This document shows positions 39,801-48,800 of a stretch of DNA of 64,000 nt, piece after piece. The notes beneath the pieces are model-generated. The model did no database searches. It was not told the DNA's origin and saw nothing but the letters and a program-made list of their open reading frames with translations. The stretch's first letter is position 1; every line of letters begins with the position of its first letter. Source of the DNA: Calliopum simillimum. Lineage: Eukaryota; Arthropoda; Insecta; Diptera; Lauxaniidae. The stretch is from positions 27,343,187 through 27,407,186 of the forward strand of contig OX638368.1 of assembly GCA_951812925.1 (NCBI GenBank), read 5' to 3'. Position numbers and translations under genes: made by a program.

Positions 39801-42800
39801 AAACGTCCCGTGTCTCAGCGTGTACGTGATATTGGTGTTTGGTATCGTATTTTGGACTGCATTGGTAAATTGAGCGTCATCACTAATGTACGTTAAAATG
39901 CTTCTTTTAAAGTAATTTATTGTTTAATTTAAAAGTATTTTTTTTGTTAATTCTACTTACAGGGTTTTATAATTGCTTTCACCTCAGACATGGTACCACG
40001 TTGGGTTTATCGCACCATTGTTTCACGCGATGGCAGTCTTAATGGTTATTTGGATTTTACGCTATCACAATTTAATATTAGTGATTCAGCATCTTTGCGC
40101 AGTTTGGCTGGTGACAAGTCAAATTTAACTACATGCATGTAATTAATTATTGTGTTCATTCAACAAATATTTTATTAACAATATTTTTTGCAACTTTTCA
40201 AAGGTATTCAGATTATCGTGAACCACCGACTTCACCACATAAATATGAATTAAGCAGCATGTTTTACATTATTCTAGCTGGCCGTCTAGGATTTGTTGTA
40301 GTTTTTGAGGTGAGTGGTTTGGTTAATATTAATTATATTTTTTTTTGTATACAAACAAGTATGTAGTTGCTGTTTGACCACTTGCTAAATTCACCACATA
40401 CTATACTATTTGGTGGATTTTACGGTAAGCTCAAAAGCAAAGTCAAAAATACATTTCCAACGAGATGGTTATAAAAAGAAAAATTTTAAACAATGCCGGT
40501 TTTGAAGTTGAGTTCGACTGCGCTCAATGCAATCAAGAAGTACGGGCTTCTTCCTAAACGTCAGTTGCTTTGTATTGAGCAGTGTTTTCATAAAAAAAAG
40601 TTGCATAATTTTAGGAGCTTATTTTTTTACTGCATCATTTTTGCATTTCATAACGCCGAATTACAATACGTGGACAATGCATAGCAATCAGCGCATCAGT
40701 AGTATACATTTTTTTTTTTAATAAATAAATAGTAAGGAAAGTCCTCGTCGTCCGTTTATTTTGTGCATGAAAATGCTGTGGCAATACAAAGCAAGACTGC
40801 CTACTGTTTGGTTTGTGCAGTTGCTCGATCCCATAATTTTTGCAAAATATTGATGTATGCCTTTAGGCTGTTTTTTTTTTTTAATTATATTTGACGTTTA
40901 CGCAGCAATATTTTGAATTTTTTTCGAGGTATAACGATTCCATCCAGCATTGCACCAGCGCATTCTGGCAGGACACCTGAAGGTAATTTCTGAAGGATCT
41001 TTCTGCGTAGAATCCAAATCCGAGGTCAGAATTGGCCCATCAGCTCTAGATTTTGAGATATTTAAGGCTAAAAACACAAACATGGTTATTTTTAAGGTTA
41101 GTTGCAGACTGCACCGATATTTTTTATTTTTTTCACTAAATTCATCACATAGTGCTACTCTTTCCCTACTCCATCCATAGGCTTTTTCAGGTTAGTTAGA
41201 AATAACCGGGTTTGTGTTTCAAGCCTCATATCTCAAAATTTGGAGCTGATAGGCCAATGCTGACCTCAGACTCGGATTCCTTTGGAATTGACGAGAAACT
41301 ACCCTGCAACAATAACAAACCCATTATTTGTTGCGCAGTGTAATTAAGAAATCTATAGCTAAAGTCTAAACAATTAAAATGCTTTATTCACTTTTTTGTT
41401 TTTATTTTATACAACAACTTCATTAATTTTTACTTATATGTACATATCTGTAGTTTGCGTACCTATTGGCAACATTAACTCACGAAATATGTTTCAAATT
41501 AATTAAATGCAATTCTTCGCTCTTCATCTTACTGACGAGTGTATCTTAAACTTTGACATGTTGAAATAGGCCAGCTGCCTCCACGATGCTTTCTTGTAAA
41601 GCGCGATTTTCATTTGAAGCAACTTTCAACACATTGTAATGTGCAAAAATACCAAAGGTGAAGAGCGCATTTATGACTAGAAAAACAATTTATAAAATCA
41701 GTAAGTTCACTATCTGCAATTTATAAGTCGTTGATAAACTTACCCAAAAATATGCCAAAAAGTATGCATCTTGCAACTCTACGATCCATTGATACATCAG
41801 TCTCGTCAATTTTTATCTCCACAAAAATAAATATTGCAATTTCAATTAACATTGAGATAATGTTATTTATAAGCCATGGAGCCAGGCAAATAAGACGTTG
41901 CTATAGGAAAACATTATTATTATTTTTTTTTATAAATTAGTTTTAAAAGCTGTTTACTTTTTGTATTCATTTACCTTTCTGATGCCATCAATAAGTATTG
42001 CAGCCACAATGAGATTTATCAAAGCTTTTATCCATAGCGTAACACATAATATCATATAAAAGGCATTGGAAAAATTATGTATCGTTACATAATCCACTGT
42101 AAAAATAGTTAAATAAAAATTTTAGACCTTAATGAAAATCGGCTTTTTTTTAAACAATTAGTATTAAAAATATATTTATTTTTATATCATGTAAAGATTA
42201 TAAATTATCTATTTTTGATATTATATACCAGTATATATGTACGTTGTTCAAGTTATCTCATATTTTCAATAAATTGCTTAGCTCGTTCTTGGCCATGATA
42301 TTAAATAATAATAAACCTCAAATTATGCCTCGTAGACCTTTTCAATACGTTAATTGAGTCGGTTCGTTTCAGAACTCGTCTTATGCCCCAGTCAGACGAC
42401 AGCTTCAATCTAGATCATAGACGTAATAATGTGAATGTTTTTATTGCATGATTTTAGGCATTTTTTAAATACATATTTCATAGACATTGACTAAAAGGAA
42501 GTTTCCCAATTTAGGGACCAAAGACTAAAAGGAAGTTTCCCAATTTAGGGACCAAAAAATTCTAATTAGCTTTTCTGATGCTTAACTCACTATTAATATT
42601 TCTTTTGATGTTTTAGAATTTTTTGGCCCCTGAATTGGAAATTTTCTTTTAGTTAATGTCTAGAAATATGTATTAAAAAAAAAATGCCTAAAATCATGCA
42701 ATAAAAAAATTCGCATTATTACGTCTATAATCTAGATTTAAGCTGTAGTCTGTCAGGGGCATTATCCACGCTACAACAAGAACTGAGTTGATAATGAGAA

Positions 42801-45800
42801 ATCGTTATTTATGGAGCACTTGGTGAACCTTTCATATCTGTTTTATCAAAACTTGCCTAGTATCGAAGTTATAGCACGGCACACGCTAATCTTTTGGCGA
42901 TTTAAAAAAAAACTTTAAGTACCCCATCTTTTTTACGGGATTTTGTTTAACATCGACAAAAACAAAACAACAAGAACAAAAAATTTCAAAATCCTGATGT
43001 TGTTATTTTGGTCTTTCACGAGCACACAAGCAAAAATTAAAAGTTCGGTTCCAAACCTCAAACCTATTTTATTATCATAAACTTAAAGTTAAAAAAAAAA
43101 ACATAAACACAAAAAACACAATTTTTCGCTGTTTTTGAAGTTATTTAATGAGATAAAGTAAATTCTACCCGTAAAACCTTAAATGCCACCTAAAAGTATT
43201 AGTTTGTTTCTTTAAATTCCACTCAGAATTTTTTTTTCGCCTCTTTAATATTGCTACCTAAAAATTAGATAGGTAAAAAACACTATTTTTGACACTATTT
43301 TGGGGTTATGTACAGAACGAATAAAATTTTTCTGGGGGTTACTCTGTAGTTGTATTCGGAAGTCATTTCTATTGGAAATTGGCTTTCGTTAATATTTTGA
43401 AAAGCAGCAATATTATTTGTCAAATGCCGAAAAACAAAACCAAAAATTATGTACGAAAAACGAATTTTAAAGTAAAAACTGTCCGAATGTCCGTTGACCA
43501 ATTTCGCTAGTTTTCAATCCCACGAGCTATCCTTTATGGCGAAGGTGGTGTACATAATTTCATCGAAGTATCTTGCTTAGTTTTCCCGTGAAAAATATTT
43601 TCACAGACAGGCACTGCTCTATCGACTCAGGAGGTGACGTTGATCAGGAATATGTATACTTTTCCATTCCTGTCATCCTTCTCTTCGCTCCAACGGAAGG
43701 ACAATGTGAGTGTGCCCTAAGTGTAGGGTATAAAAAGTATTGATGTTAAGTTTCATGCATTTTGAATGACTTTATGATTCATGCTTATTTTAGTTCACTA
43801 TTTTATTAATTTATTGTGAAACTATTACGGGAACATAAGGTGGTCGGAAAATCGAAAAAGAAGGCCAAAATTCTAAAAGTCAGTAATGAGGTATTTTTGA
43901 CGCTAATTACGCTTCCAAAGCTATTTTTTCACAAAACAAAATGGCGGATTTGCAATGGTGGGGAAAATAATGCTTAACTGGACTTATTTTCACGATAGTC
44001 GGTAGCTAGACAATTTTGATGTTGCTGACTACGACTCTGAAATACATTTTTTAAAAAACAAAATAGCAAGTCATAAATGGTGGAATAAATACTGCTAAAC
44101 TGCATCTATTACTACCAAAAACGGTATAAATACTGCTACATCTATTCCCACTAAAGTCGGTATATGGAAATTTCTGATGTTGCTTATAACGAATCTGAAA
44201 TCCATTTTCCGAAATATAGTACAAAATGACGTACCCACAGTGACGGAATGCTTAGTGCTAAACAGTCAATAGGATGTCAGTATATTGAAGTTTGTAAGGC
44301 CGCTGATAAAGAATATGAAATTCATTTTCGGTACACGAAATTGCGGATCGAAAATATGCCAAATAGCATATTTTTCTACAAAAGTTTGGTTTCTAGGATC
44401 CTTCATTACGAATATGAAATACTTTACTAAAGTCCTTATAATTTCTTTGGGGCATATGGAAATAAGACGGATTTCTGCGTATTCGTTAACATTTGTCATA
44501 TTAAATCCACTTTAATAAATTTGTTTGTGCATACATTTTCATAAAATAGTTGCCACTTTATATAAGCTGTGAAAGAGATAAAATGCTCTGGAAAAGGAAA
44601 CTTATTTTTGTTTTAACTGTTCACTTTTTTAAATTTTTCATAAAGAAATGTTAACTGACCTATAGCTGCAATATAGTATACCAATGGATTTTGCACTTGT
44701 ATACCCTCCTGTAATTGCGATACTTGTACGAAATCCTCATATAAGTAAAATGAACAAAACGTTATTGTTCCTATAGCGCAAACTATATCGAGAGATGCAA
44801 TAAATAGAGCAATCGAACGTAAACTAAAGCAGGAGAAATTTTTCATTTTTCTAATTGATCGATGATGACGTTGATGTGGCACACACGATTAAATTGTGGA
44901 CACTTTGAAAAAAGTCCTCAAAATTTGGATGCAAACAATTAATGGAACTTGACGCGGCAGTTGTTACAAATAAACTGAACCGAAGGGTGCTAATGCTGCT
45001 GTTGCTGCTGCTATTGCACGTACAGAAGAAGCAAATACTCATAGCTATAGTTAGTTTTAGTTTTTCCTGAATTTAAGTCAAATGCAAATGTCAGGCAAAA
45101 AATAGAAGAATCCAATAAAAGAAAAAAACTGTAAGTGAAATCGTAAGTTGTTTCTTTAAAGAGTTCAATGATCTGCTCTGACATAAATTACATTTCAATA
45201 CTTTTGTTACATATTCTTACATACGATAGTGCATTGTGGAAACATACATGGGCTATACGTATGACCTTAATAACTTTTGTAGAAAAAAAAGTACAAGTTG
45301 CACTAAAGTGAAGCCATTTATTTCTATGAAACCTTGAAGGGTGTTTTTTTTAAAGTGAATAACTGGGTTGCACTAAATTTGCTATTGATTTTGGTTGCAA
45401 CTTTAATGGCATGTCTTAAATTGAATGGATTACTCCTTAAGTCTTGGATCAGTCAATTAAAAGCGAAATTTTTAAATTGTACAATACATAGAACGCCTTG
45501 AGAGATTGCAAAATTTTATTGCATATGGCATATTCGAAAATAATCTTCTCTTATATGACCCAGGTTTTAAGAACATTTTTTTTTCATGTTCAATAACCAA
45601 ATGCGGACTTATAAAATTAAATTCCCGATAGGTGAACAAAAAAATTTTCATCAGAGAGGGAATCAGGAGGTCGTTTTACCCAAAAATTTAGGGTAAATCG
45701 AGATTTCCGATAATATACGAGAAAGCACATATTTTAGAAGTAGTAGATATGTTGCGGGGCTCCTTTCCAAATAATCTAGAGTAAAATTCAGAAAAATCGT

Positions 45801-48800
45801 ATGTGGGTCGTTTCGACAAAACGGGTTAAAATGTCTAAATCGCTCATTACGTCCACATAACAGGACTTAAATTCTGAAAAAATTCTAGCAAATTCCTTGA
45901 TAAAAAATAAATTGATTTTGTTTATGATATTTTTTTAATTTAAGCGCCCCCTGCCGAGCAAAAAATGAAAAACGAAAAATTTGGGGTAAAAAAGAGCGAT
46001 TGTTGGCGATATGCGATCGAGCACACCATAGCAACACATAAATAGCATGCAAGTCCTTTTTCAGTAGTAAAGAAAAACAAGACATCTTACGAAAAAAGTG
46101 CATATGGCATAAAATGCTTAGATTTGTTCAAAGAATACGTGTGAATTTTTTCAGAATTTTCTGAGACATTTTATATTATTTCATAAATTGTAGGAGGAGC
46201 ATAGGGCCAATATGAAACATCTCCATTCGAAGCGATCCCTTGCGATGACTTTGATCTCTTGCCACGACTTTCCCGATTCTTGGATTTCCTTTTCCAGTTG
46301 GTTTTGGGTCTACCACGTGCTCTACTGCCTTGTGGATTCCACTCAAGAGCCTGGCGACAAACTTCGCTGTGTGGTTTCCGGAGAGTGTGACCAATCCATC
46401 CCCATTTGTGCAGCATGACCTCGTTCGCTATAGATTGCAATTTTGATGTAGCTCGGCATTTGATTTAGTGCGAGGGCACCAAATCTTTAGTATACGCCTT
46501 AAGCATTTGTTGACGAATACTTGCAGCTTGTTCGTTAGTTGTTCAGTAACAAGCCATGTTTCGCACCCATACAACAAAACCGATTTCACATTCGAATCAA
46601 AAATGCGCACTCTCGTTTTAGTGGATTTAACGGATGAAGACCATATTTTGTTCAGTTGAGCAAACGCGCCTTTTGCTTTTGCTATTCTTGAGTTGATATC
46701 CTCTTTTGCTCCACCATCCATGGAGATAATGCTACTACATAAATAGCATGATATCTAACAAATTTTCCGGAGTAAAATTCAGAAAAATCGTGTGTGGGTA
46801 GTTGCGACAGAATGGGCTAAAAAGTCTAAATCGCTCTTTACGTCCACATAACAGGTCCTGAAATTTTGAAAAAATTCAAGCGAATTCCTTGACGAAAAAT
46901 AAATCGACTTTGTTTATGATGTTTTTTTAATTGAAGCCCCCCATGTCGAGCAAAAAACGATCTCCTGACACCCTTTCGGGACGAAATTTTTTTGTTCACC
47001 TATTGGGAATTTCATTTTATACGTCTAGGAATATATTCCACCACATTTGGTTAAGGCCGCTTTATATTATCCCACAAAGTATTACAACATGTCAGAAAAA
47101 AAGTGTGATAGAATTTCATTATACTGTCAATTTTGTATTAATGTGGGGAAGAGTGTCAAATTTCATGTTTAGACTTTAAATATTTGTTTAATATTTGCAA
47201 AGAAAATGGACAGAAAAAAAGCAATTGTGACCACCAATTGCTATCAAAATTAAAGAAAGATAAACAAAAGGAAAATGATGCTTTTATTTTCTTATTTTTT
47301 GCCAAAACTTTTTTTTCCACATTAAAAATGTAGATGGAATTAGAAATGTTTTAAAAATTCAAATGTATAAACGACTGCCAAAAAAATCAAAACGCTTTTT
47401 CATTAGATTGATTTTCTCTTGTTTAAACTATCACACATTGCTTGCAACATGTCAATTTGGACATGTCTTTATACTTTGTGGGATAGTGTAAAGCAGCCTT
47501 TATTGTATATGGAAAAAAAAAATTTCTTAAAACCTGGGTCATACAATATAAGAGGAGATTATTTTCGGATATGCCAATATACATATTACTTAACCGCTCC
47601 TTATTACACCAAAAAAGTGGCAAATCTTAGATTTGATTTCAAAATAGATTATGATGATTCATTCGCCATTTATAAAATCTTAATTTTGTTTGTCAAAAAA
47701 AAAAAGGCCGAAAGCATATCAACATCAGTGCGCCACGCACAGTAAGACATTGCTGAACAAACAAAATCATTGAATGGGAATACTTTCGTTATTATTTACG
47801 GATTATAAAACTGTTGTATCTTAAACCCTATCTGCTTGGATTGACAAGCTATAGCCAATTACTCATATATGTAGGTCTAGCAGTCGATTTCGATGCATTT
47901 TTCGATGCTGTATTCGAATCTGGCCGCATAATTGCTTTATTACGTCAAGAATTTTATACATTACAGCCTTAAGGATAAAAAGAACTGTTTTTTGTTATAT
48001 TCAAGTTTTATACCAAGGTCTGGTAGTTTTTATCCTGAAAACCCGATCTGATTCAAAACAAATTTTGAATTTTATCGATATATTTTTTTTTTGTCCTCAG
48101 AAATATCGTAAAATCGTGGTTTTAGCACTTTTCAATTTTTATATTTAGATATTTCGGTGGAAATATTTTCATACAACTTTGGGCGATAATCACTTTGAAA
48201 ATAACGCCCAATACTTGGTCTTTGTTTCGTTGAAAATTTTTAAAATGTATTTATATCAAAATAGTTTCAGAGTAATTTCGTTTTTCGGGCGTTATTTCGT
48301 TGAAAAAAAAAAAAAACCAAACAAAGCCCAAATTTTGATTATCACACAAATTTATATGAAAATAATTCGCGCATTATTTCGTTTTTGTTTTTGGGCGTTA
48401 TTCCTTAACGTCAATTTTACACTGCCCTTTTTAGATACGAATTAAAGCCAATTGTTGTATACAATTGTTTTAATTTGCTTTTCCTATTTTCTATTGCAGA
48501 ATTTTGTCGCATTAGTCATGATTCTCGTACGTTGGTGCATACCCGACATGAGCGTAGAACTGCGTGATCAAATACGACGAGAAGTCTATATCACAAATGA
48601 AATTATAATTGAACAGGAGTCAAGAAGAGCAAGAACTGGTTCGTAAATGAAATTTCCTTTTTTTTTGTTAAGATTTTCAATATTTCATTAAAAATAAAAC
48701 GTATGTTTTTTCTTCTCAGAACGTGCTATACGCAGCTCTTCTATTCGTTTGCAAGATAATGAATCAACAACAACTGCCGCCGGTGTTGAGCCAAATGAAA

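Noticed and set aside
46171..46721. A cellular gene on the minus strand.
   Set aside because: The motifs ([24 protein letters not shown]) are the standard tail of insect LINEs and the frame is broken.
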